A DNA stretch of 17,413 nt from Actinomycetales bacterium (GCA_015655615.1 JAATES010000118.1:1-17413); one strand, 5' to 3'. Numbered from the stretch's first letter, positions 7,482 through 16,156 are shown. Made by a program: numbers and translations. Notes: generated from the sequence alone by a model not told the origin.

Positions 7482-8297
7482 ATGACAACCATCGCCATCA
7501 CTGGGGCAGCCGGAGCAGTCGGCAGGCTGCTGACCCGGGAACTGAGCTCCGACTACGACCTGATCCTGTCCGACATCGTCCCGCTGCCGGATGGTGGGGA
7601 CAGCGGCTTCCCGTTTCACCTGACCGATGTCTCGGACTTCGACGCCGTGCGCCGGGCGCTCGACGGCGCGGATGCCGTCATTCACCTAGGGGGGCTGTCC
7701 TCGGAGGCCTCGTTCGAGGAGACCTTGCAGGCGAACATCGTGGGTACCCGCAACGTGTTCGAGGCGAGCCGCCAGCTGGGCATCGAGCGGGTGGTCTTCC
7801 CCTCCTCCAATCAGGCTGTCGGCTTCTACCGCAAACAGCGCGACCTCGGAACCGACATCACCGTGCGGCCCAGCGGGTGGTACGGCGTGTCCAAGGCCTT
7901 CGGGGAGTCAGTCGGTGCGTTGTACGCGGACAAGTTCGGCTTGCGGGTCTTCGTGATCCGCATCGGCCGTCATGCCCCGCTGCCGGAGAACATTCGCGGG
8001 CTGTCGATCTGGATCAGCGAAGAGGACCTCGTCCAGCTGGTTCGCATCGGACTGGAGCACCCGGATGTCCACTACGAGATCGTCTACGGCGTCTCAGACG
8101 ACGTCCGCAGCTACTTTCGCAACGATCGTGCGTATGAGCTCGGCTACCGTCCGGTCTCCCGCGCCGAGGATCACGTCGATCACGCGTACGCCCACGAGAA
8201 CGACCGGCCACCGATCGGCCCGGTCGGTGACCGCTACATCGGCGGGCGCCTGCCGGCAATGGACTATGTGGGCGATCCGAACCGTTCCGGCCGCTGA
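7482..8297 (+). CDS. NAD-dependent epimerase/dehydratase family protein, uronate dehydrogenase-like
   Basis: 271 residues with an N-terminal Rossmann fold (TGAAGAVG, residues 7-14; acidic D31 ending strand 2, favouring NAD over NADP) and the short-chain dehydrogenase catalytic pair Y134/K138 (YGVSKAFGES). Landmarks shared with bacterial uronate dehydrogenases are HLGGLS (68-73), PSSN (107-110) and ENIRGLSIWIS (169-179), whose R172 matches the arginine that grips the substrate carboxylate. In those enzymes RIGS carries a substrate-contacting serine; here it is RIGR (R163), so the substrate may differ. Uronate dehydrogenase oxidises glucuronate or galacturonate at C1 to an aldarolactone. The gene follows the isomerase after a 70-base gap. 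The best ribosome site, AAGGA at 7463-7467, is 14 bases from the ATG, which is long, but the conserved N-terminus fixes this start. There is no cysteine, and only two methionines. Family assignment is firm; uronate as substrate is tentative. Confidence 0.88.
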   Translation: MTTIAITGAAGAVGRLLTRELSSDYDLILSDIVPLPDGGDSGFPFHLTDVSDFDAVRRALDGADAVIHLGGLSSEASFEETLQANIVGTRNVFEASRQLGIERVVFPSSNQAVGFYRKQRDLGTDITVRPSGWYGVSKAFGESVGALYADKFGLRVFVIRIGRHAPLPENIRGLSIWISEEDLVQLVRIGLEHPDVHYEIVYGVSDDVRSYFRNDRAYELGYRPVSRAEDHVDHAYAHENDRPPIGPVGDRYIGGRLPAMDYVGDPNRSGR

Positions 8298-8319
8298 GAG
8301 GACGCCGGTCGGCGTCCTC
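8298..8319 (+). other. Perfect intercistronic hairpin
   Basis: GAGGACGCC (8298-8306) and GGCGTCCTC (8311-8319) form a perfect 9-base stem with a GGTC loop, beginning at the base after the dehydrogenase stop codon. No T run follows, so a simple intrinsic terminator is unlikely. Its place just upstream of the substrate-binding protein gene suits an RNA-processing or stability element that sets the amount of that highly needed protein apart from the enzymes before it. Confidence 0.55.
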
Positions 8320-8368
8320 CGCGACACGCATCACCACGCCTCATCCCCACCAAGGAGAGATATTCCCC

Positions 8369-10006
8369 ATGATCACCCAGACCAGGGCGGCACGACGTCC
8401 CGCCCGCGTTCGCACCCGACTAGCTGCCGTAGCGGCCTCGGCCGCCGCCATCGCACTGCTGGCGGCGTGCGGATCAGGTAGTACCGCCGGCTCGAGCACG
8501 TCCTCATCAGCGGCCGCACCGGTGGCGGGCGGGACCTACGTGCATGCCATCGAGGGCCTCGTCACGTGCCTCGATGGAGCGCAGCAGGCGAACCACTGGA
8601 ATCTCAATGTGATTCGCCAGCTCGTCGACTCCCTGGTGGACGTCGACCCGGACACCGGGGAGATCGTCCCCTGGATCGCCGAGAGCTGGGACATCTCAGA
8701 CGATGCCAGCGAATTCACCTTCCACCTTGTCGACGGTGCCACGTTCAGCGATGGCACGGCCATCGACGCCGACGCGGTGGTGGCGAACTTCGCGCGCATC
8801 GCCAAGCTCGGCGCCCAGGCGAGCGGCGCCAGCCCCTGGTTCTCCGACTACAAGGATTCAGAGGCCGTCGACGCCTCCACGGTGAAGGTGACGTTCTCGC
8901 GGCCCAACGCCCAGTTCCTCGAGGCGGTCGCCAACTCGTGGTTCGGATTGATCTCACCGGCGGACCTCAAGGTCAAGACGCCTGAGCAGCTCTGCGCCGG
9001 CGACTATGCAGGGTCGGGTCCGTTCGTCCTGGACAACCTGGTCGAGAACCAGGAGGTCGATCTGGTCAAGCGCACGGGCTATGACTCCCCTTCCTCACTC
9101 GCCAAGCATGAGGGTGACGCCTACCTCGACAAGCTCGTCTTCAAAGAGGTGACGGAGAGCAGCGTCCGCGCAGGTCTGGTGACGTCGGGGGAGGCGAACT
9201 CCGCCTCCGCCATCGCCTGGCAGGACGAGCAGACCGTCGCGGCGTCCGGTTCGCTGCTCACTGCGAATCAGCCCGGCATCACTGAGACCTGGATCGTCAA
9301 TCAGGAGTCCTGGCTCTATGACGACGAACCCGTCCGGCAGGCGATCAAGTATGCGATCAACAGCCAGGAGGTCATCGACACCGTCTACGGGCCGACCTTC
9401 AGCCCCCGTAGCAGTGTCATCACCAAGACGACACCCGGGTATACAGATCTGAGTGCGGATCTGGCCTTCGACCCCGACAAGGCGAATCAGTTGCTGGACG
9501 CGGACGGCTGGGCCAAGGGAAGCGACGGGGTCCGGACCAAGAACGGCACCCGGCTCTCGGTCAACGTGATCGCAGTGACCACGGATCTGGAGATCCTGCA
9601 GCAGCAGTTGGCTGCGGTGGGGATCGAGTACAAGATCCGCCAGCTCGACGGTGCCAGCTACGGCGAAGCACAGAAGTCGGGTGACTACGACATCATCGCC
9701 TGGACCATGACGCGCGCAGATCCGTCCGTGCTCGCTGCGGCCTTCGCCTCCGGAGATGGTGCGTTGAGCTGGGCGAATGCCAAGCCGTCGGACTTCGACG
9801 ATGTCCTGGCGACTCTGCAATCCACCGTTGACCAGACCAAGCGAGCCGAGATCGCGGCTGCCGCCCAGAAGTACCTGATCGAGAACGCCTGGGCGATTCC
9901 GATCGTCGACCGCGCTTGGACCTATGGCCTCGCCAAGACCTCGCAGGGCCTGCGGCTGGACGGTGAGACCCGCTTGGTGTTCTACGACACCTCGGTCAGC
10001 AAGTGA
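8369..10006 (+). CDS. Family 5 (oligopeptide/nickel-type) ABC transporter substrate-binding lipoprotein
   Basis: 545 residues, the normal length for SBP_bac_5 proteins. The N-terminus is a lipoprotein signal: arginine-rich residues 1-17, a hydrophobic stretch, and the lipobox LAAC with C34 to be lipidated, then a Ser/Gly/Ala linker. Typical family segments follow: LVDVDPDTGEIVPWIAESWD, FHLVDGATFSDGTAIDADAV, GSGPFVLDN, DEPVRQAIKYAIN and the PIVDRAW C-terminal part. AAGGAGA (8352-8358) lies 10 bases before the ATG, the clearest ribosome site in the operon. Its stop overlaps the next gene's start (GTGA). It captures the substrate outside the membrane for the permeases encoded next. Family 5 proteins bind peptides but also oligosaccharides, opines, nickel chelates and glutathione-like thiols, so the name 'peptide-binding' should not be taken literally. 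Beyond the lipobox there are only two cysteines and one internal methionine. Confidence 0.94.
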   Translation: MITQTRAARRPARVRTRLAAVAASAAAIALLAACGSGSTAGSSTSSSAAAPVAGGTYVHAIEGLVTCLDGAQQANHWNLNVIRQLVDSLVDVDPDTGEIVPWIAESWDISDDASEFTFHLVDGATFSDGTAIDADAVVANFARIAKLGAQASGASPWFSDYKDSEAVDASTVKVTFSRPNAQFLEAVANSWFGLISPADLKVKTPEQLCAGDYAGSGPFVLDNLVENQEVDLVKRTGYDSPSSLAKHEGDAYLDKLVFKEVTESSVRAGLVTSGEANSASAIAWQDEQTVAASGSLLTANQPGITETWIVNQESWLYDDEPVRQAIKYAINSQEVIDTVYGPTFSPRSSVITKTTPGYTDLSADLAFDPDKANQLLDADGWAKGSDGVRTKNGTRLSVNVIAVTTDLEILQQQLAAVGIEYKIRQLDGASYGEAQKSGDYDIIAWTMTRADPSVLAAAFASGDGALSWANAKPSDFDDVLATLQSTVDQTKRAEIAAAAQKYLIENAWAIPIVDRAWTYGLAKTSQGLRLDGETRLVFYDTSVSK

Positions 10007-10974
10007 CATCGGTCCTTGCCTACTCCGGAAGGCGGCTCCTCGCGGCGGCGTTCGTCGTGTGGGCCGCCTTCACGGTGTCCTTTGTGATCCTCTATGCGTT
10101 ACCCAGCGACCCCGTCCAGATGATGCTCGCACGCGGGGGCGATGCCAGCCTCGACGAGTCGGCCGTCCAGGCGGTGAGGCATGAGTATGGCTTCGATCGA
10201 CCGGTGATCGTGCAGTACTTCGCGAGGTTGGGTGCGGCGGTCACGGGAGATCTTGGCACGTCGATGCAAACCGGGCGGTCGGTGCTCGTCTCGATCGGCG
10301 ATGCGCTGCCGCAGACGCTCGCTCTGGCCGGGCTGGCGCTGGCCATCGCCATCGTGGTCGCCCTGCTGGTCTCCTGGGCGGCGACGCTGGCTCCGTTCGC
10401 GGTGCTGCGCGAGCTGGCGCTGGGGCTGCCGCCGCTAGGCCGAGCGGTTCCCAGCTTCTGGCTCGGACTGGTCCTGTTGCAGATCTTCGCCTTCCAGCTG
10501 GGATGGTTCCCCGCGACCGGGAACACGGGGTGGCGATCCCTGGTGTTGCCGGCGGTCAATCTGTCGGTTCCCGTGGCAGTTGTGCTGGCTCAGGTCATGA
10601 TCCAGTCGTTCCGTAGTACCTGGACCGCCCCGTTCGTCGAGGTCCTGCGGGCCAAGGGCCTACGGCAGTTCCGGATCCAGGTACGACACATCATGCGGCA
10701 CAGCCTCGCCCCGACTCTCACTGTCCTCGGCGTGGTGACCGGTGCCATGCTGGCGGGTTCGATCGTCACGGAGACGGTGTTCTCTCGCAGCGGCGTCGGC
10801 CAGCTGACCCAGCAGGCGGTCACGAGCCAGGACCTACCGGTCATTCAGGGGGTCGTCGTGCTGTCCGCGGTGGTGTTCAGCGTGGTCAATCTGGCCGTGG
10901 ACCTGGTGCACCCGCTGATCGATCCACGGGTCCTGTCGCGTCCGCTGGGACGGAGAAGGCCGGTGGCCGTATGA
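10003..10974 (+). CDS. ABC transporter permease, DppB/OppB type
   Basis: 323 residues. It has an N-terminal membrane helix (LLAAAFVVWAAFTVSFVILY), then a periplasmic part with the DppB-family pattern ALPSDPVQMMLARGG and HEYGFDRPVIVQYF, then the BPD_transp_1 core with about five more helices. The cytoplasmic EAA loop that docks on the ATPase is at FVEVLRAKGLRQFRIQVRHIMRHSLAPT. The family motif GxxxxETVFSRxGVGQL is seen as GSIVTETVFSRSGVGQL. The GTG start at 10003 overlaps the previous stop, and the end overlaps the next start as ATGA, so translation is probably coupled. With the partner permease it forms the membrane channel of the importer. It contains no cysteine. Confidence 0.94.
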   Translation: MTSVLAYSGRRLLAAAFVVWAAFTVSFVILYALPSDPVQMMLARGGDASLDESAVQAVRHEYGFDRPVIVQYFARLGAAVTGDLGTSMQTGRSVLVSIGDALPQTLALAGLALAIAIVVALLVSWAATLAPFAVLRELALGLPPLGRAVPSFWLGLVLLQIFAFQLGWFPATGNTGWRSLVLPAVNLSVPVAVVLAQVMIQSFRSTWTAPFVEVLRAKGLRQFRIQVRHIMRHSLAPTLTVLGVVTGAMLAGSIVTETVFSRSGVGQLTQQAVTSQDLPVIQGVVVLSAVVFSVVNLAVDLVHPLIDPRVLSRPLGRRRPVAV

Positions 10975-11879
10975 CTGGTGACGTCACGTCTGCCGAGGAG
11001 GCCCGACCTGAGCCAGAGCCGGACGACACCGGCCGATTCCGCCCTGCCCGCCGGGGCAGCCGTCGGCTGTCGTTCCGCCTCGACGTCTGGACCGCGGTCC
11101 TCTCCTTCGCGATCGTGCTCGTCGTCCTGTGCTGGATCGTGCTTCCGGGGCTGTTCGCCTCGGGATCGCCGATCACCGCGGTCCCGCATGATCGCCTCCT
11201 TGAACCCTCCTGGGCACACCTGTTCGGCACCGACTCGTTGGGGCGGGACCTCTTCACGCGTGTGGTGCACGGGGCACGGACCTCGTTGAGCGCGGCTGGT
11301 CTGGCCGTTGCCATCGGCCTGGTGATCGGATCTGTCACCGGAATCGTCTGCGGGTTCTTCGGCGGTCGTCTCGACGCCGTGGTGATGCGGGTTGTCGATG
11401 TCCTCCTGGCCATCCCTGATCTTCTCTTGGCTATGGCCCTCGTCGCGGCACTGGGATTCGGCACGGTGCAGGTCGGCGTGGCAGTCGGGGTGTCCTCGAT
11501 CGCGTCCTTTGCCCGTCTGTCACGTTCGGAGGCACGGCGTGTGAGCGCCTCGACCTACGTCGAGGCCGCAAGGGTGGGAGGGGTGCGTCCCAGCGGGGTG
11601 CTGTGGCGACACGTGCTGCGAGGCTCCCTCGGTCCGGTCCTGGCGCTGGGAGCCCTGGAGATCGGCAGTGCGATCCTCGCTGTCGCAGCGCTGAGCTTTC
11701 TGGGCTACGGGACGCCACCTCCGACGCCGGAGTGGGGAACGCTGATCTCCGATGGGCGCAACTACATCTCAAGCGCCTGGTGGCTGACCGTGCTCCCTGG
11801 CCTGGTCATCATGTTGCTGGTCCTCTCCGTCAACCGGCTGAGCAGACTGCTGGACCGCCAGATCGGAGTACGCAGATGA
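10971..11879 (+). CDS. ABC transporter permease, DppC/OppC type
   Basis: 302 residues. A basic, proline-rich cytoplasmic N-terminus of about 35 residues precedes the first membrane helix (VLSFAIVLVVLCWIVLPGLF). The DppC hallmark FGTDSLGRDLFTRVVHGARTSL follows, then the transport core with the EAA loop at YVEAARVGGVRPSGVLWRHVL and the conserved end LSFLGYGTPPPTPEWGTLI. ATG at 10971 overlaps the preceding TGA, and its own TGA overlaps the ATG of the ATPase gene. It pairs with the upstream DppB-type protein. There is nothing unusual in length or motifs. Confidence 0.94.
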   Translation: MTGDVTSAEEARPEPEPDDTGRFRPARRGSRRLSFRLDVWTAVLSFAIVLVVLCWIVLPGLFASGSPITAVPHDRLLEPSWAHLFGTDSLGRDLFTRVVHGARTSLSAAGLAVAIGLVIGSVTGIVCGFFGGRLDAVVMRVVDVLLAIPDLLLAMALVAALGFGTVQVGVAVGVSSIASFARLSRSEARRVSASTYVEAARVGGVRPSGVLWRHVLRGSLGPVLALGALEIGSAILAVAALSFLGYGTPPPTPEWGTLISDGRNYISSAWWLTVLPGLVIMLLVLSVNRLSRLLDRQIGVRR

Positions 11880-13522
11880 CGTCAGCCCACCTGAAGACTT
11901 CCACGGAGGTGCTCTCCGTCCGTGGCCTGGCCGTGGACTACCAGACCCGTGCCGGAACGACGACCGCGCTGCGGGGTGTGGACCTTCACGTGCATCGCGG
12001 CGAGGTCGTCGCACTGGTGGGAGAGTCCGGTTCTGGCAAGTCGACGCTCGGGAGAGCGGTGATCGGGCTGCTGGCGGCCAATGCCGCTCCAGCGCAGGGC
12101 GCTGTGGACTTCGAGGGCACGGCCCTGCTGGGGTTGTCCGAGCGGAAGCTGTCCCGCATCCGGGGGCGTCGCATCGGATTCGTCCCGCAGGACCCGTCCG
12201 TGTCGCTGGACCCGCTCAAGCGGGTGGGGGAGCAGGTGGCCGAGACGCTGCGAGTCCATGGGGTCGCTGATCGCCGTCAGGCACGAGACCAGGCGGTGCA
12301 GGTTCTGGAGAGGGCAGGCGTGGACCGTCCGGGTCTGCGGGCGGGTCAGTACCCCCACGAGCTCTCCGGCGGGATGTGCCAGCGTGTCTTGATAGGCATG
12401 GCGCTTGCCTGCGAGCCGACTCTGGTCATCGCAGATGAACCGACCTCGGCGCTCGACGTGACCGTCCAGCGGGTGATCCTTGACTACCTCACCGAGGCGG
12501 TCGCGCAGCACGAGGCTTCGTTGCTTCTGGTCACCCACGATCTCGCAGTCGCGGCCGAGCGTGCGGACCGGATCGTGGTCATGCAGGGCGGTCTCGTCGT
12601 AGAGACGGGCACGAGCCGGCAGATCCTGACCGATCCCCGCGAGCCTTACACGCGCCGGCTGCTGGAGGCGGCCCCATCCTTGGGACGTGCACGTGCACGC
12701 ACCCGGTCGGTCGCATCCGGGACAGCTGCCAGGGGACTGGTCCCAGCGGAACCGGCCGTCGTCCTCGGCACGGTGGGGTTGTCGAAGACCTTCGGTGCAG
12801 GAGACCACGCCGTCCACGCCGTCACGGACGTGGCCATCGGGGTGCGCCGCGGGCAGACCAGAGCCGTCGTGGGCGGCTCCGGTTCCGGCAAGACCACTCT
12901 TGGCCGGCTGATCCTGCGCCTTGTCGAGCCGACGTCCGGCGCGATTCTGGTCGATGGTGACGACATCAGCGGGGTCGAGGGCGCTGAACTCCGCCGGTTG
13001 CGTCGCCGGATCCAGCTGGTGTACCAGAACCCCTTCTCATCTTTGAGCCCCTTCCTGGACGTCGAGCGGATGATCGAGGAGCCGCTGCGCGCGTTCGGGA
13101 TCGGCAGCAGGCGGGAACGTGCGCAACGGGTCGCGGAGGCCCTCTCCCGGGTGGCACTGCCCCAGCAGGTGCTCCGCCGGAGGGCAGCAGAGCTCTCCGG
13201 GGGGCAGCAGCAACGGGTCGCCATCGCCCGTGCCTTGATCGTGGACCCGGAGGTGATCGTGCTCGATGAGCCGACCTCGGCCCTCGACGTCTCAGTGCAG
13301 GAGCAAGTCCTCCAGCTGCTCACGAGCTTGCAGGATGACAGTGGTCTGAGCTATCTGTTCATCTCGCACGATCTCGCGGTCGTGCGGCAAGTGGCCCACG
13401 ACGTCAGCGTGATGCACCTCGGGAGGATCGTCGAGGAGGGCCCGACGGATCAGATCTTCGACTCCCCTGCCCATCCCTACACCCGCGAACTGCTGGATTC
13501 CCTCCCACGGTGGGAGCCATGA
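11876..13522 (+). CDS. Fused two-domain ABC transporter ATPase (DppD-DppF type)
   Basis: 548 residues with two complete nucleotide-binding domains in one chain, replacing the separate D and F subunits of classical dipeptide importers. Domain 1 has Walker A GESGSGKST (49-57), signature LSGGM (163-167), Walker B LVIADE (183-188) and the switch VTHDL (219-223). Domain 2 has GGSGSGKTT (333-341), LSGGQ (440-444), VIVLDE (460-465) and ISHDL (496-500). Each domain ends with the oligopeptide-type tail (PREPYTRRLLEAAP at about 254-267; PAHPYTRELLDSLP at 531-544). The ATG at 11876 overlaps the previous stop as ATGA. The frame stays open upstream to 11603 but that part lies inside the permease gene and is not coding. 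It powers the importer from the cytoplasmic side. Fused forms are common in actinobacteria. Confidence 0.95.
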   Translation: MTSAHLKTSTEVLSVRGLAVDYQTRAGTTTALRGVDLHVHRGEVVALVGESGSGKSTLGRAVIGLLAANAAPAQGAVDFEGTALLGLSERKLSRIRGRRIGFVPQDPSVSLDPLKRVGEQVAETLRVHGVADRRQARDQAVQVLERAGVDRPGLRAGQYPHELSGGMCQRVLIGMALACEPTLVIADEPTSALDVTVQRVILDYLTEAVAQHEASLLLVTHDLAVAAERADRIVVMQGGLVVETGTSRQILTDPREPYTRRLLEAAPSLGRARARTRSVASGTAARGLVPAEPAVVLGTVGLSKTFGAGDHAVHAVTDVAIGVRRGQTRAVVGGSGSGKTTLGRLILRLVEPTSGAILVDGDDISGVEGAELRRLRRRIQLVYQNPFSSLSPFLDVERMIEEPLRAFGIGSRRERAQRVAEALSRVALPQQVLRRRAAELSGGQQQRVAIARALIVDPEVIVLDEPTSALDVSVQEQVLQLLTSLQDDSGLSYLFISHDLAVVRQVAHDVSVMHLGRIVEEGPTDQIFDSPAHPYTRELLDSLPRWEP

Positions 13523-13559
13523 GCAGCCCGGCAGGTACCAACCAGAATTGGAGGACATC

Positions 13560-14615
13560 ATGACGCGCTACGTGATCATCGGAGCCGGGGGAGTGGGGAC
13601 GTCGTTGGCCGCGCAATTCGCCCTCAGCGGTGTCCCTTATGTGCTGGTGGCCCGGCCGCCGGGCAGTGCGATCCTGCGGGAGCGGCCCCTGGAGTACCGG
13701 CAGCCGCACGGGGTGACGCACGTCCCTGTGGAGGTCGCCGAGGGGCCTCATGACGTGCAGCTGACCGACGATGACGTGCTGGTGCTCGCCACGAAGGCGC
13801 AGGACGTCGAGGCGGTGTTGCGGGACTGGGCGTGGCAGCCGGTGACGGGCACCGTCGGTGGGGATGCCAGTGCACTGCCCATCGTCCTGCTGCAGAACGG
13901 CCTGGATGCCGAGCGTGCAGCGCTGCGCCGGTTCGAGACCGTGATCGGCGGCTCGGTGCGCACACCGGCGAGGTACGTGGAACCAGGTGTGGTCGACGTG
14001 GCCGCCTCGCACCCGGTGGCGGCCATTCTGCTGGGGAGGTACCCGCAGGGAGCCCACCCGGCGGTCGACACGGTGGCTGCGGACCTCAGGCGCGCGGACT
14101 ATGCGGTGCAGACCACGCAGGAGATCCAGCGGTGGATGGCAGAGAAGCTACTGCGCAGTGTCACGCTAGCGCTCGATGTGTTCCCCGGGGCGGACGCGGC
14201 GCGTGGCGCGCTCGGCTCATTGCTGACCGCGGAGGCCGCGGCGGCACTGCAGGCCGCCGGGATCTCGCCGCAGTCTCCTACGTCGTTGACAGCGGAAGCA
14301 CGCAGCTATGCGATGGTCCCTGGTACGGGATACCAACCCGGCCAACGCTCGACGTGGCAGAGCGTTGCCCGGGGCTCCGGGTCGGTGGAGACGGACTATC
14401 TCAATGGCGAAGTGGTGCTGCTGGGACGTCTGCACGGAATCCCGACCCCGGCCAACTATGTCATCCAGCGGGCGCTCGGAGCTTTGGTGCGGGACGCTGC
14501 GGCCGGATTCGACCGACAGCGCACTGAGGTGGGCATCCTGTTCGAACGCGCCACCGCGAGCACGAGTGCGGTCTCCGTGAGCTCATCCGAGCAGACACAG
14601 GAGGCATCCCTGTGA
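13560..14615 (+). CDS. Ketopantoate reductase-family (ApbA/PanE-like) 2-oxo acid reductase
   Basis: 351 residues. The N-terminal Rossmann motif is IIGAGGVG (6-13), followed by ATKAQD (77-82) and LLQNGL (110-115), the standard cofactor and substrate elements of the 2-dehydropantoate 2-reductase family. The C-terminal helical domain has the catalytic lysine K196 (MAEKLLRS) and the conserved stretch ETDYLNGEVV with E277, plus S264 and GIPTPAN (293-299). The usual KLxxN asparagine is Ser200 here. GGAGG (13550-13554) lies 5 bases before ATG 13560; an in-frame TTG at 13548 would place the ribosome site inside the gene and is rejected. A 37-base gap follows the ATPase gene, and the stop overlaps the esterase start. 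A role in pantothenate synthesis is unlikely in this setting. Reduction of a 2-oxo acid or oxo-sugar-acid of the pathway is more plausible (inferred). No cysteine. Confidence 0.87.
   Translation: MTRYVIIGAGGVGTSLAAQFALSGVPYVLVARPPGSAILRERPLEYRQPHGVTHVPVEVAEGPHDVQLTDDDVLVLATKAQDVEAVLRDWAWQPVTGTVGGDASALPIVLLQNGLDAERAALRRFETVIGGSVRTPARYVEPGVVDVAASHPVAAILLGRYPQGAHPAVDTVAADLRRADYAVQTTQEIQRWMAEKLLRSVTLALDVFPGADAARGALGSLLTAEAAAALQAAGISPQSPTSLTAEARSYAMVPGTGYQPGQRSTWQSVARGSGSVETDYLNGEVVLLGRLHGIPTPANYVIQRALGALVRDAAAGFDRQRTEVGILFERATASTSAVSVSSSEQTQEASL
14599..14604 (+). promoter_or_regulatory. Ribosome binding site fixing the GTG start of the carboxylesterase
   Basis: AGGAGG, a perfect consensus, sits 7 bases before GTG 14612, which overlaps the TGA of the reductase gene. 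It decides the start because GTG is the only start codon at suitable spacing. Confidence 0.8.
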
Positions 14616-16096
14616 CGGAGGGGCCTCTAGGACGACAGAGCGTCAGGGCCACGACACGGGTCCGGGTGGCCCAGGGCGTGCTCGATGGGGTGACGGAGGG
14701 CGGTGTCCAGACGTTTCTCGGCGTGCCCTATGCGGCAGCGCCGGTGGGCGATCGCCGCTTCCTGCCACCCGAGCCTGCTCCGGCATGGCCGGGGTCGCGT
14801 GAGGCGACCCGGCCTCCGGCTCCTGCGATGCAGCCCCGGTTGATCGCAGGAGTACCTCCGGCTTCCGAGGATTGCCTCTACCTCAACATCTGGGCACCGG
14901 AAGCTCCCGGAAGCTACCCCGTGCTGGTGTACTTGCACGGCGGGGGCAACTATTTCGGCTATAGCTTGTCCGACGACCAGCCGGGGGTCTCCTTCGCCCG
15001 CGACTCCGTGGTCTGCGTGACGGTGGGTTACCGCCTGGGAGCCTTCGGGTTCCTGGAGCTGGGCTCGATTCTGGGTCCGCGATACCGGGGATCGGCCAAC
15101 AACGGGCTGCGGGACGTCCTGGCTGCACTCACCTGGGTACACGACAACATCACGGCCTTCGGCGGTGACCCGTCCCGGGTCACCCTCGGAGGGATCTCGT
15201 CAGGAGCGTTCAACGTCTGCTCCTTGCTCAGCTCTCCGCTGTCGACGGGCCTCTTCCAGCAGGCGATCGCCCAAAGTGGCGGCGGACATGCCGTGTTCGA
15301 CCTCGCAGAGGCCGATGCGGCGGCCGCTCAATTCGTCGCCGGGCTGGCAGCCGAGGATCTGGGACCCGCCGATCTGCTGCGTGTCGACGCCGCGCGGCTG
15401 ATCGCCGTGCATGACGGCAACGTCGGGCACGGCGTCATCGACGGCGAGGTCCTGACCGGCATTCCTGCCGCTGAGGTGGCGTGGGGAGCAGGCAGGGAGG
15501 TGACCTTGCTCATCGGTTCGACTCGGGACGAGATGGCCTCCCTGGGGGGGAGCGGCGAGATCGGGGAGTACGAGGAGGATGTCGCTGCCTTGTACGAGCG
15601 TGTCGCACCCCATCTCGATGCCTCAAGCCGGGAGCAGGCCGTCCTCGAGTTCGTGTCCGCGCTGCGGCATGGGGCGTCCTCCTTCGTCGTCGGGCACGCG
15701 CACGCCGCCGCTGGCGGAACGAGCTTCGTCTACCGCTGGGAGCATGAGGCCGACTCCGGTCCGTATGCAGGACTCGCCGCCCACGGAAGCGAGCAGCCCT
15801 ATGTGTGGAGCAGCTCCGCGTCCGAGGAGGGCGGAGCCTCGCCCCGGTCGCTCGCACGACGCGTGCATCGTCGCTGGACGGACTTCGTGACGCAGGGCTC
15901 ACCGGGGGATGACTGGCCGAGGTGGCTTCCGGAGGATCGCGGCTACTTGTCGATCGCGCAGGACGATGGGGTGCGCAACTATCCCGGCGGCCTCCTGGAC
16001 GTGTGGCTGTCCACGCCTGACGCGTTACGGCCCAAGGTCCGGTTCAGTGGCGCCTGGCTTCCCCCTCGCAAGCCTGCAGCGACCAGGGCTCGCTGA
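14612..16096 (+). CDS. Type-B carboxylesterase (alpha/beta hydrolase)
   Basis: 494 residues, the usual length for bacterial carboxylesterase/p-nitrobenzyl-esterase proteins. Family landmarks: FLGVPYAAAPVGDRRFLPP (35-53), SEDCLYLNIWAP (85-96), the oxyanion loop HGGG (109-112), GYRLGAFGFL (139-148) and NNGLRDVLAALTWVHDNITAFGGDP. The triad is Ser196, Glu307 (STRDEMAS) and His391 (HGSEQPYVW). The nucleophile elbow reads GGISSGA instead of the common GESAG, so the Glu before the serine is Ile. There is no signal peptide, so it acts inside the cell, cutting an ester, or less likely a lactone, of the imported compound. That fits a pathway where an ester-linked conjugate enters through the ABC importer and is split before oxidation. 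Overlapped start suggests coupling to the reductase gene. The exact ester is unknown. Confidence 0.92.
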   Translation: MTEGPLGRQSVRATTRVRVAQGVLDGVTEGGVQTFLGVPYAAAPVGDRRFLPPEPAPAWPGSREATRPPAPAMQPRLIAGVPPASEDCLYLNIWAPEAPGSYPVLVYLHGGGNYFGYSLSDDQPGVSFARDSVVCVTVGYRLGAFGFLELGSILGPRYRGSANNGLRDVLAALTWVHDNITAFGGDPSRVTLGGISSGAFNVCSLLSSPLSTGLFQQAIAQSGGGHAVFDLAEADAAAAQFVAGLAAEDLGPADLLRVDAARLIAVHDGNVGHGVIDGEVLTGIPAAEVAWGAGREVTLLIGSTRDEMASLGGSGEIGEYEEDVAALYERVAPHLDASSREQAVLEFVSALRHGASSFVVGHAHAAAGGTSFVYRWEHEADSGPYAGLAAHGSEQPYVWSSSASEEGGASPRSLARRVHRRWTDFVTQGSPGDDWPRWLPEDRGYLSIAQDDGVRNYPGGLLDVWLSTPDALRPKVRFSGAWLPPRKPAATRAR

Positions 16097-16156
16097 CCCA
16101 GAGCGCAGATCAAGGGCGCCGACACCGTGCGGACCCGGAATGTCAGAGAGATATCT

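Noticed and set aside
11603..11875. Upstream in-frame extension of the ATPase gene
   Set aside because: It lies wholly inside the DppC-type permease gene. The ABC domain begins right after ATG 11876, which forms an ATGA overlap.
13548..13559. TTG start four codons upstream for the reductase
   Set aside because: The GGAGG ribosome site lies within this extension and is correctly spaced for ATG 13560. The Rossmann strand begins at that ATG.
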